Source: Lolium rigidum
Taxonomy: Eukaryota; Streptophyta; Magnoliopsida; Poales; Poaceae
Length of the DNA: 64,000 bases
Direction: 5' to 3'
Assembly: GCF_022539505.1 (NCBI RefSeq)
Contig: NC_061511.1
Location: 34,048,620 to 34,112,619, forward strand
In this document: positions 55,357-64,000 of the stretch, in pieces
Layout of the letters: the number at the start of each line of letters is the position of its first letter
Position numbering within the stretch: the stretch's first letter is position 1
Position numbers and translations under genes: made by a program
Notes under the pieces: model-generated
Databases searched by the model: none
Seen by the model: the letters and a program-made list of their open reading frames with translations, nothing else
Told to the model about the DNA's origin: nothing

Positions 55357-55821
55357 ATGGCAACCACGACAAGTTCATCCGAGAAGGAGGTGCCGGTGGA
55401 TCCGGAAGTTGAGAAGAACGCATCCGGAGAGACAGAGATGACAACGGAGATCAAGAAAAAGATGAAGATCGTGTTTGAGGTGCCAGCCAGCGAGGTGAGG
55501 CAGGTGATGAACTTCAAGCCTAAGCCCTACAAGGTGGACATACCGGACGAACTGATCAGACGTTTCCCGGAGATGGCGGCAACTATGTACATGATGTCTG
55601 TCGATACAGCCCCGGTCGCCGAGAGCTTTAATAGATGGATGCTTGAGCGGAAGGAAGATTTCACCAGGCAGCTCAAGGCCAAGGGCATCGTCACCCGTGA
55701 GGCTGAGGTCGACGAGGACTACGACGAAGAGAAGGACTATGCCCCGTTGCATCGAGGGCGTCGGAGGCACCGACCGGGCGTCGTGAAAAAGCACCAAGGG
55801 GGGACAATGAAGCTAAACTAG
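55357..55821 (+). CDS. Hypothetical protein, 154 aa
   Basis: An intact frame: MATTTSSSEKEVPVDPEVEK, a lysine-rich stretch MTTEIKKKMKIVFEVPASEV, then VMNFKPKPYKVDIPDELIRR, MAATMYMMSVDTAPVAESFN and RWMLERKEDFTRQLKAKGIV. It ends with an acidic DEDYDEEKDY segment and a basic tail (HRGRRRHRPGVVKKHQGG). There is no signal peptide or membrane helix. I do not recognise the family. Balanced composition, a plausible ATG context (GATCTAGATGGCAACC), no frame breaks and position in low-copy DNA argue for a real host gene. The middle EVRQVMNFKPKPYKVDIPDE looks like a conserved structured block. It could also be a fragment of a larger gene. Confidence 0.55.
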   Translation: MATTTSSSEKEVPVDPEVEKNASGETEMTTEIKKKMKIVFEVPASEVRQVMNFKPKPYKVDIPDELIRRFPEMAATMYMMSVDTAPVAESFNRWMLERKEDFTRQLKAKGIVTREAEVDEDYDEEKDYAPLHRGRRRHRPGVVKKHQGGTMKLN

Positions 55822-56179
55822 TTCATGAGGCTACTCTAGCTAGCGATGTCATCATGCTTGTTTCAGATCATCAGTTCGATCTTTTGTTGAACGGTATTTC
55901 AGTTATGCCTGCCCCATGATGTATCTATGCAGAATGCTTGTTTCAGCTCATCCGGTAATAAGACGTCCTTGCGTTTGTGTTCAGTTAGTCTAGTGTTGTG
56001 GTGTTGTATCATCCAGGATCGTCAGGTAATCAGATGTCAAAACTCCCAGTAATTTAAGCAGGACCTGAAAGTTCCACCAAGGCCAGAGGAGGTTTTAGGG
56101 GAAAGAAACCTGTGTGGCATGGTTTCTCTCGATTCCAGAATTATTGGCCTCGATTATTGGGTTTGAATTTGGCCTAGTA

Positions 56180-56436
56180 CTCCCTCCGTTCAGAATTACC
56201 CTGCGTTATAGGTTTAGTCGAAGTTAAATTTTACAAAGTTTAATTGCAAATATAGGAAAAAATATTAATATCTAAATTACAAAATTAGTACCATTAGAAT
56301 TATCTTGGAATGTATTTTTATATTATGTAAATATGCAATTATAGATGCTGATATTTTTTGCTATATCTTTGATCAAACTTTAGAAATTTTAACTTTAACT
56401 AAAGCTAAAGGACAGAATAAATAAAAACAGAGAGAG
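56180..56436. mobile_element. Stowaway-like MITE, degenerate
   Basis: Left terminus CTCCCTCCGTTC after TA (56178-56179). The right terminus reads, reverse-complemented, CTCTCTCTGTT, 9 of 11 bases matching. The interior is AT-rich, as in Tc1/mariner MITEs. The right TA is displaced by two bases, so the end is approximate. Confidence 0.55.
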
Positions 56437-57081
56437 CATATTGGATGTGTTGGTTGCCGATCTGCTTCAAGATCGATATGTAACTCTGCACATTTAAGGC
56501 CCTTTTGTACATGTCTTCTGCTTCTCCAAGAAAAAAAACAAGGAAGTTTATTGCATGGAAGTCACCTGTTCGTCCTATAACTTCTATCAAGATGACTCCA
56601 AACATACATCCAGTGCACATGGAGCACACAAAAACTTTCACCTGGCTCCCGTGTCGTTGCTTGCTGCGCCACCGGGGCGCCCTCATCCCTTCCACACAAT
56701 GTTTCGGCACATTGACGTTTGGCACATGGACGAAGCAGTTTGTACCAGGTGCATGTGGGGTCCGCAGTTCCAAGGCGGTGCCTCCCTCTCATCTATGCCG
56801 CGTCACTGTGGATGCGCTGATGCGGTGGGATGTCATCTTCTCCACTAGATCCACCGTAGGATGATATCTCCGGTGAAACTCTGGTGGATGGTGGTGAGGT
56901 GCCTGACACTCATGTACGTGGTGACTGGTGAGTACATGCCTGAATCTCTCTATCTCTCGCTAGATTGATCTACTGCTATATTTTTTTGGGGGCTGCAAAT
57001 ACTGCTGAAATGTTGTGCGCTGCATCCATCAGTTTATTTGTGATATTTCTTTGGTTCTGTTGAAGATAGGAGTAACAAATA

Positions 57082-57255
57082 CTCCCTCCGTCCCAAAATG
57101 TAAGGCGTCTAAGGATTAGTCAAAAGTCAACGTTTTTTAAGTTTGACCAAGTTTATACACAAAAATATAAACATTTACAGTACTGAATCAACATGAATAG
57201 ATTCACCATAAAACATATTTTCTTAATATGTTCATTCGATATTCTAGATGCCACG
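57082..57255 (+). mobile_element. Stowaway/mariner MITE, left half only
   Basis: Begins CTCCCTCCGTCCCAAAATG and continues with the typical TTAGTCAAAAGTCAAC and GTTTGACCAAGTTTATA motifs. The mirrored right half and closing GGAGGGAG are absent, so it is truncated near 57255. Confidence 0.65.
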
Positions 57256-57965
57256 TTGCCAAAGAGGGCCATGGAGCTTGCGAAGTCTCTGCGATTTATT
57301 ACATGTTTTGTTTCCACTCCGAAACTAAACTAGGTCCGCGCCACCTGTCTTTCCTGGTCGTCCATGGTTGTGATCGTATCTCGTGAGTAAAATGGCGGGC
57401 GGCGGTCAATGATAGCTAGAGAGCCTATCTGTCGTTCTTTTTCTTGCTTTCTCCGTTTCAGAAAAAAAAGAGGTCTCGAGTTGATTTTTTAATACTTCAA
57501 AAACCACAGTTTTTGTAATACTTCAGTATTAATACCACAGTTTTTCATCACTCCCAAACACATCAAATTATTCTAAACTGCAGTAATTTAGAAAACTGCA
57601 GTATTTTTCCAAAACTTCAAAAATACTTTGCTACCAAACATAACCTAAATGTGTTGCTTAAATTTGTAACTTGAAGGAACGGTTTTGTGACCGTCCACAA
57701 CACAATGCTTTTTCAATAAAACTCGTATGTATTTGTTACAAATCTAAAAATTAATACTGACAAAATAAATAAACGCAAAGCTTGTGTCTCTTCCTTCTTT
57801 GGCCTATGCCCGTAACTTAAAGGATTCCATGCGTTGTTTGGGCACGAGATGGATCGGAACCTACATTAATTAATTTCATATTTCTTTGACAACCAATCAC
57901 ACTAAGTCCCATATGCATCTTTTTACATGTCATCCAAGTTCACAATTCGTTGATGGAGCTAGTTT

Positions 57966-59087
57966 TCACCAGCGCTTGTACACACTCAACGGTTCCCTGG
58001 TCTCGACATAGTCGAATGTCTGGAAGGTATCATACTCCGTCTTAAAATGGGCTACCATGGTACCCTGGTTCCTCTCGTCGATCTCCACAGTACCGGGTGG
58101 TGCCTCTGTGCTCGCCGCCGTGTGTCGGTACAAGGCACAGCCTCCCCCGGTGGGTAACCACTCCCAGGTGAGGACGCCATCTCCTTCATGAGCAAAGTGC
58201 GGCGAGGTGAGACGCTGGTGGTCGTGCCATTGTGGTCGGTGCCGCTGTGAGTGCCGGACCTGCATGCTGTACCAGTGGCTCCATCTGACGTGCTTAGCCT
58301 TTGTGGATGCTCCATGCTTCATGACCCATACCTCTATTTTGTCCAGCCTCTGCGAGACTAGGCTGAAGGTGATGCCGAGGCTTCCGTGCACCTCGGTCAA
58401 ACACCAGGTGCCGGCCGGTCTTGATGGCGGCAGTGGAATGACGGATGGCGCACGGTCGCCGTGGAGGTCCAAGGATATGACGTTCACCCCTCCGCCCATC
58501 ATGCTCATGGCCCAGTACAGTGTGTTGTCGATGGTAACAAAACTGTCCTGAGGGCTGCACCACCAGCCATCGGTGTCGACGTCCCGCCATGCCGCCTCAC
58601 CAAGCGTGAACACCACAACCCAGTCTTGGTGATTGGGGACGTGCAGGACCATGTACCGCCCCGTCGCCTGGTCGTGCGTGAATCTGTAGGTCCGGTGCCA
58701 GATCCGGGGACCATTCAGGTGCCGTCGCGGCAGGCTCGGGACGGCAAGCCTCTCGCCGGTGACCGGATTGTGCAGCACGATGCCGCCGAAGTCGTCGCAC
58801 ATACAGATGATGCCGTTGCAGGTCCCTACCACTTTGTTGCGGCTTCCCCACCAGCGGCCGTGCCACATGGGAAACTCCCAGCTCCATCGCCCTGTAGAGA
58901 GGTCGTCGAAGATGTACGCCTTCTCCGTGGTGACGACGAGCGTCTTCCGGCGGCTGCCAAGTCTCGTGCACGTGTCGATCACCTGACGCCAGTGCTGGCA
59001 GACGAGGCGGAAACGGCGGCGGGCGTTGGGCTGGAAGCGCTCGAGGATGTACACCAGGACGTCCGTGGGGAAACCGTCGCCGTTCAT
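57966..59087 (-). CDS. F-box protein with F-box-associated domain, 373 aa
   Basis: An intact single-exon frame. Residues about 5-45 form the F-box: FPTDVLVYILERFQPNARRR and FRLVCQHWRQVIDTCT, with the expected Leu/Ile spacing and VCxxWR. Residues about 90-330 resemble the F-box-associated beta-propeller type: GTCNGIICMCDDFGGIVLHN then PVTGERLAVPSLPRR is a classical 'NGL...NP.T' block, followed by repeated Trp/Gly strands (WRDVDTDGWWCSPQDSFVTI, DNTLYWAMSM). Such proteins act as substrate receptors of SCF ubiquitin ligases. The start at 59087 precedes the F-box directly. It ends SVYKRW. A TATA box lies at 59259-59252. No break is visible, and relics of related units lie upstream. Confidence 0.85.
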   Translation of the reverse strand: MNGDGFPTDVLVYILERFQPNARRRFRLVCQHWRQVIDTCTRLGSRRKTLVVTTEKAYIFDDLSTGRWSWEFPMWHGRWWGSRNKVVGTCNGIICMCDDFGGIVLHNPVTGERLAVPSLPRRHLNGPRIWHRTYRFTHDQATGRYMVLHVPNHQDWVVVFTLGEAAWRDVDTDGWWCSPQDSFVTIDNTLYWAMSMMGGGVNVISLDLHGDRAPSVIPLPPSRPAGTWCLTEVHGSLGITFSLVSQRLDKIEVWVMKHGASTKAKHVRWSHWYSMQVRHSQRHRPQWHDHQRLTSPHFAHEGDGVLTWEWLPTGGGCALYRHTAASTEAPPGTVEIDERNQGTMVAHFKTEYDTFQTFDYVETREPLSVYKRW

Positions 59088-59290
59088 GGCCGATCGCGAT
59101 CGGGAAGGCGACTATGGCCGGACTTGATCTCTGCGCTTTTTTAAACTGGACCTTGTCTCGCGGCGTATAGGCCGGCTCTGTTACCTGTTCGACTTATCAC
59201 CCGTCAAGGTCCTTCCATATATCACCCCGGGGAGGATCAATCCGATCCTGCCTTTTATAAGGAAAGTACTCGGCCGCTCCCAGCGGATTT
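59088..59290 (-). promoter_or_regulatory. F-box gene promoter and 5' UTR
   Basis: Upstream region containing TATAAAAG on the minus strand at 59259-59252, about 165 bp before the ATG. The block from about 59110 to 59280 recurs in degenerate form at 59871-60030. Confidence 0.5.
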
Positions 59291-59329
59291 CATTTCCGAG
59301 TTCCAGTCCCGTGCGAATACGTGTCATTT

Positions 59330-59870
59330 TTTCTTCAGGTAGCAAAACAAAAACACTGCTTTTGATTCAGTGTAGAAAAAACGGATTGTCAGCGAAGGAA
59401 TCACTGGAGACCTTGCTAGAGACTTCGTAGCAAAAACTTTATGCTATTATGGCAACACCGACCTCGTCAGAGATATCGCCAGAAACACCGTAGCAATATA
59501 TTGTGCAACGGTAGAAAAATCACAAAGCAGTTGTAGCAAAAAAAAAAGGTTCTATGTTGCAAATCCACATGACGGATATCTTATCAGAGGCCTCCTAGCA
59601 AAAAATTATACTAATGTAGCAAAATCACATAACTGCAGTAGAAAAAAATTCTACCTATGATGCAAATCCTCAAACACAACCTCGGAGGAAGCATCCCCCG
59701 ACCACCATTGGTAGCATCATCGTCGAGCACTTATGGCATTGCTGATCCCTAAGTAGCACCGCCGCCATTCTTTTGTAGCACTAGAGGTTACCTCTCGTAG
59801 CAACCTAATCCCGGGCTCGCAGCAAAAACGAAACCAGCCGTTTGTGGTGAGGTGCCGCCAGGACGTCTCC
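59330..59870. repeat. GTAGCAAAA-rich dispersed repeat between F-box units
   Basis: The motif GTAGCAAAA and variants recur about ten times (for example near 59338, 59427, 59490, 59534, 59617). No terminal repeat or ORF is recognised. It occupies the place where the coding part of a second F-box unit would be expected. Confidence 0.45.
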
Positions 59871-60030
59871 CGACCCTCGGCTTGATCTCTGCGGTTTGCT
59901 AGATTGGTCCTGGTTTCACGGCGTATAAGCCGGCTCGACTTATCGTACACCCCCTGTCGAGGCCCTCCATACATCAATCACTAACCCCAGGAGAATTAAT
60001 CCGATCCAGTCTTTTATTACCCGCTCAAGT
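59871..60030 (-). pseudogene. Orphan promoter copy of an F-box unit
   Basis: Shares TTGATCTCTGCG, CGGCGTATA.GCCGGCTC, GACTTATC and AATCCGATCC in the same order with the F-box gene's upstream region at 59115-59260. The TATA box is degenerate (CTTTTATT). No F-box coding sequence follows it on the minus strand, so it is an orphan fragment. Confidence 0.6.
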
Positions 60031-60292
60031 TGAGTTATATTCTTCTTGTTTCGCCAGTAGAAAAAAATACTCCTAATTAATTTCACAAAAATTGCTTATA
60101 ATTTCAACCATCTGTTTACAAGTAAAGAGTCTTTTGGCAAAACATGACAAAAATACAGTTTGACAAGGCTACCATTTAATTCAATAAAGTACAAGTAATA
60201 TAGCATGAAAAGTTTCATTTGTTAAAACTTGTACGTAGAGAATTTTTTTTCCGTCAGCTATATTTAAGATTGTGTAGTTGTGCCCCAACATT

Positions 60293-60655
60293 TCACCAAC
60301 ACTTGTAGATACTCAATGGCTCCGTGGTCTCGACATAGTCAAACCTATGGAAGGTATCATATTCTGTCATAATCTGGGCTAACATTGTACCCGGCCTGGT
60401 TTCTCTTGCTGATCTCCAGCGTACCACCCCGTGCTTTGCTGGTGTCGTTGGTCGCCGTGTGTTTGTACAGGGCACAACCTCCTCCTGTGGATAGCCACTC
60501 CCACGTCAGGACGTGGTTTCTTCCGTGAGCAATGTTCGGCTCGGTGAGAGGCTGGTTGTCATGCCATTCTGGTTGGTTCCGTGGCCTCCGTACCTGCACG
60601 TTATACCAGTGGCTCCACCGAGAGCACCGCCCTCCATGACCCACACACCTCCACT
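60293..60655 (-). pseudogene. F-box paralogue, C-terminal fragment
   Basis: Minus-strand reading SRWSHWYNVQVRRP, HVLTWEWLSTGGGCALYKHT, then after a frameshift near 60392 GTMLAQIMTEYDTFHRFDYV ending LSIYKCW. It matches the intact F-box gene's last 120 residues (RWSHWYSMQVRHS, VLTWEWLPTGGGCALYRHT, ending LSVYKRW). The rest is cut off at 60655 by a CACTA end. It is a truncated, frameshifted tandem paralogue. Confidence 0.85.
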
Positions 60656-60771
60656 CACTACAGGAATGGCAGCGTACGTCGACGGCCAAATGTCGGGGCC
60701 GTCGGCGTATGGCCCGGCACGGCCAGCCAGCTGTCTGACCCTCGGCGTATGGCCCGGCACGGCCAAATGTC
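60656..60771 (+). mobile_element. CACTA transposon end fragment
   Basis: Begins CACTACAGGAAT, a CACTA-type terminus, followed by subterminal repeats of GTATGGCCCGGCACGGCC (near 60703 and 60747) and CGGCCAAATGTC. It is truncated at about 60771, where element E-family LTR sequence starts. Confidence 0.7.
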
Positions 60772-63700
60772 TGGGGGTTTCGCGACGGAGGTTTTAAGTA
60801 GGCGGAAGGGCGGAGTCGGGAGAGTCACGGGGGCCCCACACAGCAGAGCCGCACGGGCCCTATGCTGGCCGCGCCGCCCTAGTGTGGCGGCGCCCCGTGG
60901 CCCCACTTCATCTTCTCTTCGGTTTTCTGGAAGCTTTGTGGCAAAATAGGCCCTTGGGCGTTGATTTCGTCCAATTCCGAGAATATTTCCTTACTAGGAT
61001 TTCTGAAACCAAAAACAGGAGAAAACAACAACTGGCACTTTGGCATCTCGTTAATAGGTTAGTGCCGAAAAATGCATAAATATGACATAAAGTATGCATA
61101 AAACATGTAGATATCATCAATAATGTGGCATGGAACATAAGAAATTATCGATATGTCGGAGACGTATCAGCATCCCCAAGCTTAGTTCCTGCTCGTCCCG
61201 AGCAGGTAAACGATAACAAAGATAATTTCTGGAGTGACATGCCATCATAACCTTGATCATACTATTGTAAGCATATGTAATAAATGCAGCGATCAAAACA
61301 ATGGTAATGACATGAGTAAACAAATGAATCATAAAGCAAAGACTTTTCATGAATAGTACTTTCAAGACAAGCATCAATAAGTCTTGCATAAGAGTTAACT
61401 CATAAAGCAATAAATCAAAGTAAAGGTATTGAAGCAACACAAAGGAAGATTGAGTTTCAGCAGTTGCTTTCAACTTGTAACATGTATATCTCATGGATAT
61501 TGTCAATGTAAAGTAATATAACAAGTGCAATATGCAAGTATGTAGGAATCAATGCACAGTTCACACAAGTGTTTGCTTCTTGAGGTGGAGAGAAATAGGT
61601 GAACTGACTCAACATAAAAGTAAAAGAAAGGCCCTTCGCAGAGGGAAGCATTGATTGCTATATTTGTGCTAGAGCTTTGGTTTTAAAAACAAGAAACAAT
61701 TTTGTCAACGGTAGTAATAAAGTATATGTATCATGTAAATTATATCTTACAAGTTGCAAGCCTCATGCATAGTATACTAATAGTGCCCGCACCTTGTCCT
61801 AACTAGCTTGGATTACCGGGATTATCATCGCAATACACATGTTTTAACCAAGTGTCACAAAGGGGTACCTCTATGCCGCCTGTACAAAGGTCTGAGGAGA
61901 AAGCTCGCATTTGGATTTCTCGCTTTTGATTATTCTCAACTTAGACATCCATACCGGGACAACATAGACAACAGATAATGGACTCCTCTTTAATGCATAA
62001 GCATTTAGCAACAACTAATGTTCTCATATGAGATTGAGGATATATGTCCAAAACTGAAACTTCCACCATGGATCATGGCTTTAGTTAGCGGCCCAATGTT
62101 CTTCTCTAATATTATGCATGCTCTAACCATTAAATGAGTGGTAAATCTCCCTTACTTCGGACAAGACGGACATGCATAGCAACTCACATGATATTCAACA
62201 AAGAGTAGTTGATGGCGTCCCCGGGAACATGGTTATCGCACAACAAGCAACTTAATAAGAGATAAAGTGCATAAGTACATATTCAATACCACAATAGTTT
62301 TTAAGCTATTTGTCCCATGAGCTATATATTGCAAAGGTAAAGAATGGAAATTTTAAAGGTAGCACTCAAGCAATTTACTTTGGAATGGCGGAGAAATACC
62401 ATGTAGTAGGTAGGTATGGTGGACACAAATGGCATAGAGGTTGGCTCAAGGATTTTGGATGCATGAGAAGTATTCCCTCTCGATACAAGTTTTAGGCTAG
62501 CAAGGTTATTTGAAACAAACACAAGGATGAACAGGTGCAGCAAAACTCACATAAAAGACATATTGTAAACATTATAAGACTCTACACCGTCTTCCTTGTT
62601 GTTCAAAACTCAATACTAGAAATTATCTAGACTTTAGAGAGACCAATTATGCAAACCAAATTTTAGCAAGCTCTATGTATTTCTTCATTAATAGGTGCAA
62701 AATATATGATGCAAGAGCTTAAACATGAGCACAACAATTGCCAAGTATCAAATTATCCAAGACATTTTATCAATTACTACATGTAGCATTTCCCGATTCC
62801 ATCCATATAACAATTTAACGAAGAAGATTCAACCTTCGCCATGAATACTATGAGTAAAGCCTAAGGACATATTTGTCCATATGCAACAGCGGAACGTGTC
62901 TCTCTCCCACACAATGAATGCTAGGATCCATTTTATTCAAACAAAAACAAAAACAAACCGACGCTCCAAGCAAAGCACATAAGATGTGATGGAATAAAAA
63001 TATAGTTTCAGGGAGGAACTCGATAATGTTGTCGATGAAGAAGGGGATGCCTTGGGCATCCCCAAGCTTAGTCGCTTGAGTCTTCTTAAAATATGCAGGG
63101 GTGAACCACCGGGGCATCCCCAAGATTAGAGCTTTCACTCTCCTTGATCATATTGTATCATCCTCCTCTCTTGATCCTTGAAAACTTCCTCCACACCAAA
63201 CTCAAAACAACTCATTAGAGGGTTAGTGCATAATAAAAATTTACATGTTCAGAGGTGACATAATCATTCTTAACACTTCTGGACATTGCACAAAGCTGCT
63301 GGACATTAATGAAACAAAGAAATTCATCCAACATAGCAAAAGAGGCAATGCGAAATAAAAGGCAGAATCTGTCAAAACAGAACAGTTCGTAAAGACGAAT
63401 TTTATTGAGGCACCAGACCTGCTCAAATGAAAATGCCCAAATTGAATGAAAGTTGCGTACATATCTGAGGATCACTCACGTAAATTGGCATAATTTTCTG
63501 AGTTTTCTACAGAGAATAAGGCCCAGATTCGTGACAGCAAAGAAATCTGTTTCTGCGCAGTAATCCAAATCTAGTACGAACCTTACTATCAACGACTTTA
63601 CTTGGCACAACAATGCATAAAACTAAGATAAGGAGAGGTTGCTACAGTAGTAAACAACTTCCAAGACTCAAATATAAAATAAAAGTACTGTAGTAAAAAC

Positions 63701-64000
63701 ATGGGTTGTCTCCCATAAGCGCTTTTCTTTAACGCCTTTCAGCTAGGCGCAGAAAGTGTATATCAAGTGTTATCAAAAGATGCAGTATCAACATTATAAG
63801 CTCCCCCATCCGTAGTGGTACTAAGGGCTTTTTCAATTTTAGGCCTATAATAATATTTTTTTGGTTTAGGCACTTTAGAGACATACATAAACTTTTGCTC
63901 CTTACCCACATAAGCTTTCTCCTTAAACTTAAGAGAAGAAAAAGTTGAACCCAAGATTCACATAGCTTCTTCAAGTTCACTAATCCTATGGGTTCGATTA
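60772..64000 (-). mobile_element. Element F: third copy of the element E family, truncated LTR plus internal region
   Basis: From GGGGGTTTCGCGACGGAGG (60772) to GACGTATCA (61169) it aligns with the right-hand 400 bp of the element E LTR; the rest of that LTR is missing. The internal region from 61170 (GCATCCCCAAGCTTAG) follows element E from 21265 onward. Its 5' LTR would lie beyond 64000. It diverges from E after about 63770, where it carries a different internal ORF. Confidence 0.85.
63729..64000 (-). pseudogene. Element F internal ORF, partial
   Basis: Minus-strand frame with KEKAYVGKEQKFMYVSKVPK and KPKKYYYRPKIEKAL (63900-63830), a basic segment. An overlapping frame covers the same bases, so a frameshift is likely. 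The ORF is cut by the window end. Element E lacks this segment and has another ORF at the corresponding place. Function is unknown; it may be a gag-related or accessory ORF. Confidence 0.35.

Larger units (their letters stand above)
55822..57965. other. Intergenic DNA with two Stowaway-like remnants
   Basis: The first 250 bp are presumably 3' UTR of the preceding gene. Two MITE-like remnants are listed separately. A minus-strand stretch near 56470-56560 reads LGEAEDMYKRALNVQSYISI, vaguely like one tetratricopeptide repeat, but alone it is not enough to call a gene. Homopolymer-rich AT DNA (57420-57960) precedes the F-box gene's 3' end. Confidence 0.45.

Noticed and set aside
56405..56773. Possible tetratricopeptide-like gene fragment on the minus strand
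   Set aside because: Only about 20 residues look repeat-like and the rest is unconvincing, so no gene is called.
1..64000. tRNA, rRNA, CRISPR or bacterial-type operon features
   Set aside because: None seen; the repeats are LTRs, minisatellites or subterminal transposon arrays, without regular spacers.

Overview
The window is nuclear DNA of a grass, almost certainly a Triticeae species (wheat, Aegilops or barley group). The reasons are Athila-type Gypsy elements with a tRNA-Asp primer site, short-LTR Copia elements, CACTA, Harbinger and Helitron elements with grass-type ends, and Stowaway-like termini, all stacked inside each other with only a few low-copy genes between. I found no bacterial features, CRISPR array, rRNA or tRNA gene. 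I did not find a convincing new biological system. The most unusual observations concern the nesting history and a recurrent CAG/CGAG discrepancy that looks like a data artefact.

Layout. 1-1631: 3' part of a Copia LTR. 1632-5034: low-copy DNA with one small intact gene, the mitochondrial ATP synthase 6 kDa subunit (2540-2707). 5035-6746: a PIF/Harbinger-type transposon with clean ends carrying a broken GC-rich ORF. About 6760-8183: relic of a probable DUF1618 gene (minus). 8300-12716: 5'-truncated LINE (minus) with a Helitron (8352-10249) in its 3' UTR. 12716-35025: an old Copia element, here called A (minus), split by the Athila-type Gypsy element D (14037-31239), itself split by a related non-autonomous element E (19668-26339). 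That is three levels, each with target-site duplications.

35026-50450: non-TE-looking DNA containing a 2.2 kb tandem duplication. Copia element B (36476-41350) sits in the first copy and Copia element C (44770-49863) in the second; each copy preserves the empty site of the other's insertion. 50452-54860: an open reading frame (minus) interrupted in frame by a CACTA transposon (50752-53816) that keeps tnp2 and Ulp1-like fragments. 54946-55119: a second LTR copy of Copia A, placed and oriented like that element's 5' LTR, 42 kb from the other.

55357-60655: gene-bearing DNA with a 154-codon hypothetical gene (plus), an intact F-box gene (57966-59087, minus), and relics of at least two more F-box units. 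60656-64000: a CACTA end fragment, then a third copy of the element E family running off the window.

The only genes that look intact are the ATP synthase subunit, the F-box gene and the hypothetical gene at 55357. Everything else with coding potential is transposon-derived or broken. Several transposon frameshifts fall on an extra G in a CAG trinucleotide, so some breaks may be sequence errors rather than mutations.
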